From Frateuria_A sp035944355 (GTDB taxonomy: Bacteria > Pseudomonadota > Gammaproteobacteria > Xanthomonadales > Rhodanobacteraceae), in assembly GCF_035944355.1 (NCBI RefSeq), contig NZ_DASZBH010000010.1:62001-126000 (forward strand): a DNA stretch of 64,000 nucleotides, in the 5' to 3' direction. Positions 10,284 through 19,603 of this stretch are shown here, piece after piece. The translations under genes and the position numbers were made by a program. Position 1 is the first letter of the stretch, and the number at the start of each line of letters is the position of its first letter. Under the pieces are notes generated by a model. The model ran no database searches and had not been told where the DNA came from. It worked only from the letters and a program-made list of their open reading frames with translations.

Positions 10284-12602
10284 TCAGAAGCGGATGTTCG
10301 CCGTCAGCATCGCCGCGCGCGGTGTGCCGGGCATGTAGCGGTAGCCGCTCTTGTTGATGGCTGCGACGTAGTGCTTGTCGAACAGGTTGTAGAGGTTCAG
10401 CTGCAGGTCCACGCGGGAGTTGAGCGGGCAGCTTGCCATGGCGTCGAAGACCCAATACGCGCCGGTGGTGGCCGGCGTGCCGATGGCACCGTCGGTGCCG
10501 CGCTTCATCGCACCGGCATAGCGTGCGCCGCCGCCCAGGGTGAGGCCGTAGGGCAGGCGGTAGGTGGTCCACGCCGTGAACGCGCTGCGCGGCGTGTAGG
10601 CGAGGTCGCGCGAGCCATCGTTGCTTACCGCTCGTCCGGAGGTGACGGTCGCGTCCATCGTGGTGAAGCCGGCGCTTGCCGACCATGCGTCGGTCAGGCG
10701 GCCGACCAGGCCCAGCTCGATGCCCTGCACCCGCTTGCGGCCGGTCTGGTAGTACTGCTGGTCGACCGGGTCCTGGGTCAGCTCGTTGCGCACCACGGTG
10801 CGGTACAACGCCGCGGTGAAGAGCAGGCGCTGGTCGAGCAGGTCCCATTTGGTGCCCACCTCGGTGGTGCTGGCCTTTTGCGGTTCCAGCGCGGGGTTGT
10901 CGGCGCTGCTGGGCGAACTGCTCAACAGCAGGGTGGCGCCGCCCGGCGGATCCTGCGACACGGCGTAGTTGGCGTAGATGCTGCCGTTGGCCGCCGGCTT
11001 GTACAGCACGCCCAGCTTGCCGTTGGGTAGCGTATCGACGATGCGCGCCGCCAGCCCCGGCACCGGCGTGCCGGCGGGCAGCGCTCCGCAGGCGGGCGCA
11101 TTGCGGGCGCCACACAGCGCGACGCTATGGAAACGGGTGGTGTAGCGGTCCGCGCGCAGGCCGGCGGTGACCTGCCAGCGCTCGCCGAACTTCAGCGTGT
11201 CGAACAGGTAGGCGGCCGCGGTATCGGTGGCGCCGCTGCTCCAGGCGCCGGATGGGCCATAGCGCAGCCCGTCCACGCGCGGATCCGGGTGGTAGAGGTT
11301 GGCCGCCGGCCAGGTGCTCGATCCCAGCGGGGCGATGCCCACGTTGGTGGCCTTCTCTTCGGAGAACTCCACGCCCGCGCTGAGGTTGTGGGTGACCGCG
11401 CCGGTGGCGAAGTTCGCCGTGACGTTGGTCTGGTTGGTGAGGATGCGGTTGGACTGGTGTTTGAAGTTCGGATTGCTGCGCGCGAGCGTCCAGGTCGAGG
11501 GATCGGCGAGCTCGGGGGTGGCCAGGTTGGCGGCGTTGGCGAGGAAGGAGGTCAGCAGATAGTCCTGCCGCGTGCGACCCCAGCGCGTGGTGTTGCGCAA
11601 GGCGTGGTCGGCGTCGAACTCGTGCTGCACGATCAGCGTGAGCATGTCGGCAGTGACGTGGTCGTGGTCCTGCGCCGTGCCGTAAAAGTTCTCGCTGTCC
11701 ACGCGCGGCGCCGCGCCGACCTGCGGCCGCGTGGGGTCGGGACTGCCATAGCCGGGCAGGCCGATGGTGGGTATGCCGCCGTCCGGGACGTTGTTCTGCT
11801 TGACGTGCAGGGCATCGACATAGACCCGCGTCGGCGTGCCCAGGCCGAAGGCCAGCGAAGGCGCTACGCCCCAGCGCCGGTTGCGCACGCGGTCGCGGCC
11901 CGGCACGCCGCTGTCCTGGCCTACGGCATCGAGGCGGAAGGCCGCTTGGTTGCCGATCTGGCGATTGAGGTCCGCCGTCATGCGCTGCTGCTGGCCGCTG
12001 CCGTAGGCCAGCGAAGCGGAGGCGCCGTCGGCGAGCAGCGGCTGACGGCTCACCATGTTGATCGCGCCGGTCGGCGCGGTGCGGCCATATTCGGTGCCGT
12101 CCGGGCCCTTGGTCACCTCGATCTGTTCTATGTTGAACAGGTCGCGGGAGATCGAACCTAAGTCGCGCACGCCGTCGACGAAGATGCTGCCGGAGGCGTC
12201 GAAGCCGCGCATGCTGACGCCGTCGCCGGTGGTGGTAGTGCCGTTCTCGCCCGCATAGAAGGTGCCCACGCCCGGGCTGTTGCGCAGCGCCTCGGTGAGC
12301 GTGGTCGCGCCCTGCTGCTGGAACAGGTCGCGGGTGATGATGCTGATCGTCTGCGGCGTATCCAGCAACGGCTGGGTGAACTTGGGTGAGTCGACCATGT
12401 CAGCGCGGTAGTCGGCGCCCGCGGTGGCGTTGACCTGGACGCTGGGCAGGCGCTTGGCGTCGCGTACCTGCGGGTCGGCCGGATCGGTGTTGCCGGCATA
12501 GGCGGGCAGGGCGAACGCCAGTCCGGCCAGCAGGCCCGCGGCCGTGGTGCGGGCCAGCGGGAGTGGGCGGGTCGGGTGCTTGCGGCTGGTGATGCCGGCC
12601 AT
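10284..12602 (-). CDS. fiu: TonB-dependent catecholate siderophore receptor (Fiu/PiuA type)
   Basis: A 772-residue outer-membrane receptor. It has a signal peptide (cleavage near AYA/GNT), a TonB-box region, then a plug domain (about 60-180) with SPKFTQPLLDTPQTISII and GGVSMRGF-like sequence (DGVSMRGFDASG). VTKGPDGTEYGRTAPTGAINM is typical of siderophore receptor plugs. A 22-strand barrel follows and ends in NLYNLFDKHYV and the C-terminal phenylalanine required for outer-membrane assembly. It should import ferric catecholates using TonB energy. The Fur box 43 bases upstream and the piuC partner support iron control. The symbol is by analogy. Confidence 0.92.
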   Translation of the reverse strand: MAGITSRKHPTRPLPLARTTAAGLLAGLAFALPAYAGNTDPADPQVRDAKRLPSVQVNATAGADYRADMVDSPKFTQPLLDTPQTISIITRDLFQQQGATTLTEALRNSPGVGTFYAGENGTTTTGDGVSMRGFDASGSIFVDGVRDLGSISRDLFNIEQIEVTKGPDGTEYGRTAPTGAINMVSRQPLLADGASASLAYGSGQQQRMTADLNRQIGNQAAFRLDAVGQDSGVPGRDRVRNRRWGVAPSLAFGLGTPTRVYVDALHVKQNNVPDGGIPTIGLPGYGSPDPTRPQVGAAPRVDSENFYGTAQDHDHVTADMLTLIVQHEFDADHALRNTTRWGRTRQDYLLTSFLANAANLATPELADPSTWTLARSNPNFKHQSNRILTNQTNVTANFATGAVTHNLSAGVEFSEEKATNVGIAPLGSSTWPAANLYHPDPRVDGLRYGPSGAWSSGATDTAAAYLFDTLKFGERWQVTAGLRADRYTTRFHSVALCGARNAPACGALPAGTPVPGLAARIVDTLPNGKLGVLYKPAANGSIYANYAVSQDPPGGATLLLSSSPSSADNPALEPQKASTTEVGTKWDLLDQRLLFTAALYRTVVRNELTQDPVDQQYYQTGRKRVQGIELGLVGRLTDAWSASAGFTTMDATVTSGRAVSNDGSRDLAYTPRSAFTAWTTYRLPYGLTLGGGARYAGAMKRGTDGAIGTPATTGAYWVFDAMASCPLNSRVDLQLNLYNLFDKHYVAAINKSGYRYMPGTPRAAMLTANIRF

Positions 12603-12644
12603 GGGAGTCCTTGTCAGGCGTTATCGATGGCTGCGAACTTTAAT

Positions 12645-12663
12645 GATAATGATTCGCAATAAC
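12645..12663 (-). promoter_or_regulatory. Fur box upstream of the siderophore receptor
   Basis: GATAATGATTCGCAATAAC matches the 19-bp Fur consensus GATAATGATAATCATTATC at 14 of 19 positions, including the first nine. It lies 43 bases before the receptor start, where Fur with Fe(II) would block the promoter. This predicts iron-repressed expression of the receptor and piuC. Confidence 0.8.
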
Positions 12664-12688
12664 AAGCAGAGCTCCGGTTCGTTGGCAT

Positions 12689-12716
12689 AAAAAAAAGGCC
12701 CCGCCGGAGCGGGGCC
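12689..12716 (-). terminator. rho-independent terminator of the M13 peptidase gene
   Basis: On the minus strand a perfect 8-bp stem GGCCCCGC / GCGGGGCC with a 4-base loop is followed by eight T residues, 47 bases after the M13 stop codon. It also insulates the Fur-controlled unit from read-through. Confidence 0.9.
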
Positions 12717-12763
12717 TCGTTCGAAGCTTGCTGGCAAGCCCCTCCCGGAGGAGGGGCCCGGAA

Positions 12764-14887
12764 TTACCAGATCTTCACCTGCTTGTCGCCCGAACGGACC
12801 ATCGCGTCGCCCGGCTTGCACTGGAACGCGGCGGCGAACGCTTCCATGTTGGAAGGGGCGCCGATCGCGCGCAGCGAAGCGGGGGCGTGCGGGTCGGTGT
12901 TGAGTTGCAGCAGGGCCTGCTTCTCGCGGATCGAGCCACGCCACACGCGCGCCCAGTTGAGGAAGAAGCGCTGCTCCTCGGTGTAGCCGTCGATCTTCTT
13001 GCCGGCTTCCTCGGGGTTCTTCTTCAGCGCCGTCTGCAGCGCGTCGTAGGCGACGTTCAGGCCGCCCAGGTCGGCGATGTTCTCGCCCAGGGTCAGCTTG
13101 CCGTTGACGTGCGCGTCGGGCTTGTCCTTGATCGGCGTGTAGTCGTTGAACTGCGCCACCAGCTTGTCGGTGCGCGCGTCGAACTTGGCGCGGTCGTCCT
13201 TGGTCCACCAGTTGACGTTGTTGCCGGCGCCGTCGAACTGGCTGCCCTCGTCGTCGAAGCCATGGCTGGCCTCGTGGCCGATCACCGCGCCGATGCCGCC
13301 GTAGTTGATGGCGTCGTCCGCGTGGGCGTCGAAGAACGGCGGCTGCAGGATCGCGGCCGGGAAGTTGATCGTGTTGTCGGTCGGGTTGTAGTAGGCGTTG
13401 ACCGTCTGCGGGGTCATGCCCCATTCCTTGCGGTCGGTCGGCTTGCCGATCTTGTGGATGTCGTACTCGTAGTTGTACTTGGCCGCGGCCATCACGTCGT
13501 CGTAGTAGGCGCCGGGCTTGATGTCCAGGCCCGACCAGTCACGCCACTTTTCCGGATAGCCGATCTTGGGCAGGAAGGTGTCCCACTTGGCGATGGCCTT
13601 GGCCTTGGTCTCCGGGCTCATCCAGTCGAGGTTCTCGATGCGCGCCTTCAGCGCGTTGCGCACGTTGTCGACCAGCTCCTGCGCACGCTCCTTCGCCTCG
13701 GGCTTGAACACCTTGTCGACGTAGAGCTGGCCCAGCGCCATGCCCATCGAGGAGTTGACCGCGCCGAGCACGCGCTTCCAGCGCGGCTTCTGCTCCGGCT
13801 GGCCGGAGAGGGTCTTGCCGTAGAAGTCGAACTTGTTGTCCTGGAACGCCTTGGACAGCAGCGGCGAGGCGTCGTCGGCGACGTGGAAGCGCAGGTAGGC
13901 CTGCCACTGGTCGATCGGCGCGCTTGCCAGGAGCTTGTCAAATTCGGCGAAGAACTTCGGCTGCGACAGCGAGAAGCCCTTGTCGATGGTCACGCCCTGC
14001 GCGGCGAAGAACTTGTCCCAGTTGAAGTGCGGGGTGACCTTGTCGGCGTCCTTGACGCTGACGAAGTGGTACTGGTTCTCCGGGTTGCGCAGATCGACCG
14101 GAGCCAGCGAGGCCTTGGCCAGCTCGGTCTCGAACGCCATCACCTGGTCGGCCTGCTTCTTGGCGTCGGCGGCGGGAACGCCGGTCAGCTCCAGCGTCTT
14201 GGCCACGTAGTCCAGGTACGCCTTGCGCTCGTCGGCGTGCTTGGGGTCGAGGTAGTAGTCCTTGGTCGGCAGGCCCAGGCCGCTCTGGAAGACGTAGCCG
14301 ATCTGCATGTCGGCGTGCTTGAAATCGGCGCCCGAGCCGAACTGGAACACCTGCATGTCGCCGTCGGCGAAGCTCTTGTCGAGGTAGTCGGCCACGTCCT
14401 GGCCGCTCTTCAGCGCGGCGATCGCATCGAGCTTGGGCTTGATCGGGTCGAAGCCGGCCTTCTCGATGGCGTTCTCGTCCATGCCCGAGGCGTACAGGTA
14501 GCCGATCTTCTGCTGGATCGAGCCGGCCCGCGCGCTGGCGGCGTTCTTGGCCGCGGCGTCGACGATGTCGTGCTGGGTGTTCAGGCTGTTCTCGGCCAGT
14601 TGGTCGAAGGCGCCCCAGCGGCTGCGGTCCGACGGGATCGGGTTGGCGGCCACCCACTTGGCGTTGACGAACTGGTTGAAGTCCGTGCAGGCCTCGCCCA
14701 TCGCGCCCAGTTCGCTCACGTCGAATACGCTCTTGGGAGCGGCGGCCATCGCGGTGGTGCCGGCGGCGGCGGGTGCGCTGGCGCTGGCGGCGGGCTTCTG
14801 TTCCGCGGCCTCGTGCTTGCCGCAGGCGGTCAGCGACAGCGCCAGGCTCACCGCGAGCGCCAGCGGCTTCAGATACTGCTTGGACAT
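12764..14887 (-). CDS. M13 family (neprilysin/PepO-like) zinc metallopeptidase lipoprotein
   Basis: A 707-residue secreted oligopeptidase. The N-terminus has a lipoprotein signal with lipobox LTAC (C22), so it should be anchored in the membrane facing the periplasm or outside. The zinc motif HEASH (H538, E539, H542) and the third ligand E602 in GENIADLGG are intact, as is NAYYNP (substrate-binding Asn-Ala-x-Tyr). The C-terminal VKIW fits the family CxxW end. The length is normal for bacterial M13 enzymes (about 680-710). The gene stands alone with its own terminator. Confidence 0.94.
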   Translation of the reverse strand: MSKQYLKPLALAVSLALSLTACGKHEAAEQKPAASASAPAAAGTTAMAAAPKSVFDVSELGAMGEACTDFNQFVNAKWVAANPIPSDRSRWGAFDQLAENSLNTQHDIVDAAAKNAASARAGSIQQKIGYLYASGMDENAIEKAGFDPIKPKLDAIAALKSGQDVADYLDKSFADGDMQVFQFGSGADFKHADMQIGYVFQSGLGLPTKDYYLDPKHADERKAYLDYVAKTLELTGVPAADAKKQADQVMAFETELAKASLAPVDLRNPENQYHFVSVKDADKVTPHFNWDKFFAAQGVTIDKGFSLSQPKFFAEFDKLLASAPIDQWQAYLRFHVADDASPLLSKAFQDNKFDFYGKTLSGQPEQKPRWKRVLGAVNSSMGMALGQLYVDKVFKPEAKERAQELVDNVRNALKARIENLDWMSPETKAKAIAKWDTFLPKIGYPEKWRDWSGLDIKPGAYYDDVMAAAKYNYEYDIHKIGKPTDRKEWGMTPQTVNAYYNPTDNTINFPAAILQPPFFDAHADDAINYGGIGAVIGHEASHGFDDEGSQFDGAGNNVNWWTKDDRAKFDARTDKLVAQFNDYTPIKDKPDAHVNGKLTLGENIADLGGLNVAYDALQTALKKNPEEAGKKIDGYTEEQRFFLNWARVWRGSIREKQALLQLNTDPHAPASLRAIGAPSNMEAFAAAFQCKPGDAMVRSGDKQVKIW

Positions 14888-15055
14888 GGATTTCCCTCTG
14901 TGTGGTTCGCCCGAAGGCGGTTGCGTCGTTGCCGGCCGCGTCCCTCGGCGCGGCCATGGCCGGCCAAGCTAGGCCATGAGTCATGGGTCAGACAGTGTCA
15001 AAGGTCAGGGGTGGACGGCGCGGAAGGCACGCCTGCTGCGCCGCGCCGTCGCGGC

Positions 15056-16174
15056 TCACCCGGCCCAACGCCAGGCCAGGTAAACCAAGGGCGCGCATAC
15101 CAGCAGGAACGGGATCGACACCCGGTGCAGCGTACGCAAGCCGTGCGGCTGGCGCGCCAGCCGCAGCGCGATCAGGTTCGCCAGCGAGCCGATCGCCAGG
15201 CCGAAGCCGCCCACGTTGACGGCCACCGCCAGCGCGATGGGGTCGCGCGCCCGCTCCAGCAGCAGCACCGTGGCCGGCACGTTGCTGATCGCTTGCGAAG
15301 CCAGGATGCCGCCCAGGTAGAGCGTCAGCGGCCGGCCGAAGTCGAGGCGGTCGAGCGCGCCCTGCACCCGCGGCAGCTCGGCCAGGTGCCCCAGCCCCAG
15401 GAAGATCGCGGCGAAGGTCAGCAGCAGCAGCCAGTCCACCCGCGCCAGGCTGCCGCGGGCGACGAGCATGAACACCGCCAGCAGCAGGCCGGCCCCCAGC
15501 AGCGCGTGGCCGTATTCCATCAGCACCACCATGGCCGCCAGCGCCAGCAGCGATAGTGTCGCCAGGCCGCCGGCCACGGCCCGGCGTGACAGCGCCTCCG
15601 GCGCGAGCTCGACGCGCTCGCGCGGCAGCCAGGCCCAGGCGAGCGCCGCCACCATGGCGAACATCACCGTGGCGGCCGGCAGCATCGCCCATGCGAACCT
15701 GAGGAACGGCAACTGCCCGTGCTGCCACAGCAGCAGATTCTGCGGATTGCCGATCGGGCTCAGCGTCGAGCCGGCGTTCACCGCCAGCGCCTCCAGCACC
15801 ACCATGCGCAGCACCGGCAGGTTGGACAGCCCGCCGATCGCCACCGTAAGCGGCACCAGCAGGAACAGGCTGACGTCGTTGGTCAGGACCATCGACAGCA
15901 GCGCGGCCGAACTTGCCAGTAGCAGGCCCAGGCCGCGCAGCGAGTGCGTGCGTGCGGCGAGCGCCGCGGCCAGTTGCTGCACCAGGGCGCTGTCGCGGAT
16001 GCCCTGGATCGCGATGAGCAGGCCGGCCAGGCCCGCCAGCGTCGGCCCCTGCAGCCAGCGCTGCCAGGCGCGCAGCGGCTGCGGATCGAGACAGCCCAGC
16101 ACCACGGTGAGCAAGGCAAAGGCGAGCAGCAGCCACTCGGCCTTCAGCCGGTCGAGCCAGCGCCGTGCGGTCAT
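15056..16174 (-). CDS. YbiR-like anion transporter (ArsB/NhaD, ion transporter superfamily)
   Basis: A 372-residue polytopic membrane protein with about 10-11 TM helices. Family motifs are VLTNDVSLFLLVPLT, GSTLSPIGNPQNLLLW and ISNVPATVLL, the two re-entrant-loop signatures of the ArsB/NhaD/CitMHS superfamily. It resembles E. coli YbiR in size and motif order. The transported ion is unknown. The gene starts 22 bases after the GST gene stops and is probably the last gene of a five-gene unit beginning with ybbA. Confidence 0.85.
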   Translation of the reverse strand: MTARRWLDRLKAEWLLLAFALLTVVLGCLDPQPLRAWQRWLQGPTLAGLAGLLIAIQGIRDSALVQQLAAALAARTHSLRGLGLLLASSAALLSMVLTNDVSLFLLVPLTVAIGGLSNLPVLRMVVLEALAVNAGSTLSPIGNPQNLLLWQHGQLPFLRFAWAMLPAATVMFAMVAALAWAWLPRERVELAPEALSRRAVAGGLATLSLLALAAMVVLMEYGHALLGAGLLLAVFMLVARGSLARVDWLLLLTFAAIFLGLGHLAELPRVQGALDRLDFGRPLTLYLGGILASQAISNVPATVLLLERARDPIALAVAVNVGGFGLAIGSLANLIALRLARQPHGLRTLHRVSIPFLLVCAPLVYLAWRWAG

Positions 16175-16196
16175 CGGGATGCGCCGCTATCGCGGC

Positions 16197-16817
16197 CTAC
16201 CACTCGCGCAGCCCTTCGATCTCGTACAGGCGCTGCCAGCTCGGGCGCGCACGCACGCGCCCGGCCAGCCGTTCGAGTGCCGGCCACTCGGTGGCCGGGC
16301 GCGGCATGTTGCGCGACCAGCGCATCAGCATGGTCAGCAGCAGGTCGGCGCCGGAAAAGCGCTCGCCCAGCAGGTACGGGCCATGCGCGGCCAGGTGCGC
16401 GTCCAGGTGGTCCCACACGCTTTCGATCTTGTGCTGCACGGCGGCGTGCACCGGCGGCGTGTCGTCCAGGTCCTGCGGGTAGAACCACAGCCGGAAGGAG
16501 GACATCAGCGTGTTGCTCAGGTACACGATCCACGAGTACCACGCGCCACGCTCCGGCGTGCCCAGGGGCGGCGCGAGCGGCGATTGCGGATGGCGCTCGG
16601 CCAGCAGCATCAGCAGCGCGGCCGACTCGGACAAGGGCTGACCGTCCACCACCAGCGTGGGCACCAATCCGCGCGGATTGAGCCGGAGGTAATCGGGACT
16701 GCGCTGCGCCCGGGCGTCCAGGTCGACCAGCTTCAGCTCGTGCGGCGCGCCGGCTTCGAGCAGCGCCAGGTGCACCACCATGCTGGCGGTGCCGGGCGAG
16801 TAATAGAGCGTGTACAC
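16197..16817 (-). CDS. glutathione S-transferase family protein
   Basis: A 206-residue soluble protein. The N-terminal thioredoxin-like domain has the GST pattern YYSPGTASMVVHLALLE (the Ser/Thr/Cys glutathione-activating region), the cis-proline motif GLVPTLVVDG and the glutathione gamma-glutamyl contact LSESAALLMLLAE. An all-helical C-terminal domain follows. It resembles bacterial beta/theta-type GSTs. The start codon is GTG, with GAGG about 9 bases upstream. It sits between a small glycine-rich gene and ybiR on one strand. Confidence 0.9.
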   Translation of the reverse strand: MYTLYYSPGTASMVVHLALLEAGAPHELKLVDLDARAQRSPDYLRLNPRGLVPTLVVDGQPLSESAALLMLLAERHPQSPLAPPLGTPERGAWYSWIVYLSNTLMSSFRLWFYPQDLDDTPPVHAAVQHKIESVWDHLDAHLAAHGPYLLGERFSGADLLLTMLMRWSRNMPRPATEWPALERLAGRVRARPSWQRLYEIEGLREW

Positions 16818-16838
16818 GGCGGTCGGCCTCGGCTGGCG

Positions 16839-17000
16839 TCAGGATCGGCCCGGCGGTGGCGTGTCCTTGCTCCCGCATGCCTTGGCGGGGGACGCACCGA
16901 TGGAGGTGCCCAGGGCTGCGCCGATGGCGATGCCTTGTCCCAGGCCCGACGCCATCCTGCGCCGCTTCGGGTCGTTCGCTGGTTTCCGCTGCTCGCTCAT
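16839..17000 (-). CDS. small glycine-zipper-like protein
   Basis: A 53-residue open frame between ybbP (37 bases away) and GST (21 bases away) on the same strand. It has a basic N-terminus (PKRRR, residues 11-15) followed by GLGQGIAIGAALGTSIGA, a run of small residues at i, i+4 spacing that fits a glycine-zipper transmembrane hairpin. Small proteins of this kind are common in Xanthomonadales and have no assigned function. The ribosome site is weak (GGGG), so expression is not certain. I do not recognise a family. Confidence 0.5.
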   Translation of the reverse strand: MSEQRKPANDPKRRRMASGLGQGIAIGAALGTSIGASPAKACGSKDTPPPGRS

Positions 17001-17037
17001 CGACTAGCCCCGGTGAAAGCAACAGTCTGCGGTCGAT

Positions 17038-19518
17038 TCACTGCTCCCGCAACAGCCGCATCGGCGCCGTGCGGGTGACCTTGCGGGTACCGGCCAGGCC
17101 CAGCAGCATGACGATCAGCGCGGCCAGCAACGCCGCGCCCAGCAAGGGCCACACCGGCGGCACGAAGCGGTCCAGATGGAATATCGCCCGCCCCAGCCAC
17201 CAGCCCGCGCCCGCGGCGCCGATGGCCGCGGTGAGGCCGGCGATCAGGCCGAGCAGGGCGAACTCGCAGGCCGCCGCCAGCCGCAACTGCCCGCGCCGCG
17301 CGCCCAGCGTGCGCAGCAGGGCGGCCTCGTGGCGGCGCTCGGCTGCGCTGGTGGCCAGCGCAGCGGCCAGCACCAGGGCGCCGGCCAGCAGGCTGAAGCC
17401 GAGCACCCAGCGCACCGCGCCGCCGACCTGGTCGACGATCTCGCGCACCCGGTCGAGCAGCGCCTCGACGTCGACCAGGCTGAGGTTGCCGTAGTCGCGC
17501 GAGAGCCGCGCCAGCGCCTGCGCATGCCCTCGCGGCAGGTAGAAGCTGGCCAGCCACGTATGCGGCAGCGCGCCGGCGTGGGCGGGGTCCAGCAGCAGGA
17601 AGAAGTTGACCCGGAACGAACTCCAGTCCACCTGGCGCACGCTGCCCACGGTCGCCTCCAGCGAGCCCTCGCCCACGTCGAAGCGCAGGCGATCGCCGAG
17701 CTTCAAGGCGAACATGTCGCGCCACAGGGTATCGATGGAGACTTCCGCTCGGGCCGGCGCAGGGCCGGCCCAGCGGCCGGCGATCACGCGGTTGGAAGGC
17801 GGCAACGCGCCCGTCCAGGACAAACGCAGCTGGCGGTCGACCCACTCCTTGGCGCGCGGGTCGGCGAAGTTGAGCTGGTCGACCGGGACGCCGTTGATGG
17901 CGGTCAGCTTGCCCACCGCCAGCGGCAGCATGTTGAGTTCCTGCGCGCCCAGTTGCCCCAGCCGCTGCGCGAAGTCGGCGCGCTGGTCGTCCTGCAGGTT
18001 GAGCGCGAACCAGTTGGGCGTGTCCGGCGGCAGCTCGCGCCGCCACCCCTGCAACAGCGCCGGCGCCACCACCGCGAGCAGCAGCAGCGCCATCAGCCCC
18101 AGGCTGAGCGCGGTGGCCTGCACCATGCTCAGGCTCCGGCGCCGCGCCAGCGCGGCCAGGCCCAGCCGCAGCGCCGGATGCGCACCGGGCGCGATACGCC
18201 GGATCAGCCACAGCAACAGCGCCGCCAGCGCCGCGGCGAGCGCCGCCACGCCGAGCAGGCTCACCGCCAGGATGCCGGCGAGCCGGGCCGAACCGCTCTG
18301 GCTCCAGATCAGCACCAGCGCGACCAGGGCCGGCACCAGATAGAGCGCATCCACCCGGCGCACGCGGCGCGCCATGCTGGCGCGGAACACGGCCACCGGC
18401 GGCACCTGGGCCAGCCGCGCCAGCGGCGGCAGCGCGAAGCCGGCCAGCACCGCCAGCCCCAGCATCGCGGCGGCCAGTGCCGGCAACAGCGGCAGCTCGG
18501 TCGGCACGTGCACGAACAGCACGCCGGCAAGGCGCCAGGCGCCTTCGGCCAGACCCCAGGCGATCAGCACGCCGAGCAGAGCCGCCGGCAGCGCCAGCGC
18601 GCCCAACGTCGACAGCAACAGGCCCAGCACGCGGGCGCGGGCGGTGCCCAAGGCGCGCAGCAGGGCGATCTCCGGCGTCTTGCGGCGGGCGTAGCGCTGG
18701 GCCGCCAGCGCGATGGCCACGCCGGCAAGCAGGGCCGACAGCAGCGCGGTCAGGCGCAGGAAGGCGCCGGCGCGATCGAATGCGCTGCGCATGCGTTCCT
18801 GGGTCTGCTCGGGCGTGATCAGCTCCGCGCCCTGCGGAAGGGCGCGCGCCTTGACCCAGCCCAGCCAGTCGCCGACCGCCGCGGGTGTGCCGGCGACCAG
18901 CAGCCGATGGCGCGCCCGGCTGCCGGTGCCGAGCAAACCTGCACGTTGGGCATCGGCCAGGCTCATCAACGCGCGCGGTGCCATCGCCACCAGTTCGCCG
19001 CCGTCGGGCTCGCGCACCAGTTCGGCGGCAATGGTCAGTTCCAGTCCGCCCAGTTGCACACGGTCGCCGACGGCAAGGCCGAGCGCGACCAGCGCTCGAT
19101 GGTCGAGGTAAAGCCTGCCGGGGGCGGGCCCATGGCCGGTCATCGAGCGGCCGTGGGCGGCCAGCTCCAGCGTGCCGCGCAGCGGCCAGCGGCCGTCCAC
19201 CGCGGCGACGTCCAGCAACTGGCTGCGATCGCCGGCGAAGGCCACGCTGGGAAAGCCCGCGCTGCGGGTCGCCGCCAGGCCGTCGGCCCGCGCCCGTTCC
19301 TCATAGGCCGGCGCAAGTGCCTCTGGCGAGGCCAGGCCGGCATCGCCGCCGATCAGTTCCGCGGCGCTGGCGAGCAGGCCGCGTTCCACCCGCGTGGACA
19401 GGGTGGCGACCACGCCCAGCGCGACCACCGCCAAGAGTAACGAAGCGGCCAGGGTACGCAGCTCGGGCAGATGCCATTCGCGGCGCAGGGTACGCAGGGC
19501 CAGGCGCAGCAGCTTCAT
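17038..19518 (-). CDS. ybbP: FtsX-like ABC permease, YbbP type
   Basis: An 826-residue inner-membrane permease with two FtsX/MacB-type units, each a large extracytoplasmic domain and a TM bundle. The start MKLLRLALRTLRREWHLPEL is the typical amphipathic entry to TM1. The final TM bundle ends AGTRKVTRTAPMRLLRE. It pairs with the ATPase gene directly upstream, as ybbP follows ybbA in E. coli, where the pair stands next to tesA. The substrate is unknown; lipid- or lysophospholipid-related roles have been suggested from the tesA link. AGGA lies 9 bases before the chosen ATG; longer upstream frames have no homology. Confidence 0.92.
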   Translation of the reverse strand: MKLLRLALRTLRREWHLPELRTLAASLLLAVVALGVVATLSTRVERGLLASAAELIGGDAGLASPEALAPAYEERARADGLAATRSAGFPSVAFAGDRSQLLDVAAVDGRWPLRGTLELAAHGRSMTGHGPAPGRLYLDHRALVALGLAVGDRVQLGGLELTIAAELVREPDGGELVAMAPRALMSLADAQRAGLLGTGSRARHRLLVAGTPAAVGDWLGWVKARALPQGAELITPEQTQERMRSAFDRAGAFLRLTALLSALLAGVAIALAAQRYARRKTPEIALLRALGTARARVLGLLLSTLGALALPAALLGVLIAWGLAEGAWRLAGVLFVHVPTELPLLPALAAAMLGLAVLAGFALPPLARLAQVPPVAVFRASMARRVRRVDALYLVPALVALVLIWSQSGSARLAGILAVSLLGVAALAAALAALLLWLIRRIAPGAHPALRLGLAALARRRSLSMVQATALSLGLMALLLLAVVAPALLQGWRRELPPDTPNWFALNLQDDQRADFAQRLGQLGAQELNMLPLAVGKLTAINGVPVDQLNFADPRAKEWVDRQLRLSWTGALPPSNRVIAGRWAGPAPARAEVSIDTLWRDMFALKLGDRLRFDVGEGSLEATVGSVRQVDWSSFRVNFFLLLDPAHAGALPHTWLASFYLPRGHAQALARLSRDYGNLSLVDVEALLDRVREIVDQVGGAVRWVLGFSLLAGALVLAAALATSAAERRHEAALLRTLGARRGQLRLAAACEFALLGLIAGLTAAIGAAGAGWWLGRAIFHLDRFVPPVWPLLGAALLAALIVMLLGLAGTRKVTRTAPMRLLREQ

Positions 19519-19603
19519 CCTGCGCATTCCTGCCCAAGCGCAACCGGCATGCCGGCCGGGCATGGCACGCCAGCGTGCGTGTCCATCACCGGTTTGCGCA
19601 GCG

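Noticed and set aside
12728..15556. A 942-residue plus-strand frame antisense to the M13 peptidase
   Set aside because: Composition is that of an antisense shadow and the opposite strand encodes a complete M13 enzyme with terminator.
17176..19440. A 754-residue plus-strand frame antisense to ybbP
   Set aside because: Rich in Gln, Arg, His and Ala without any domain; ybbP is complete on the other strand.
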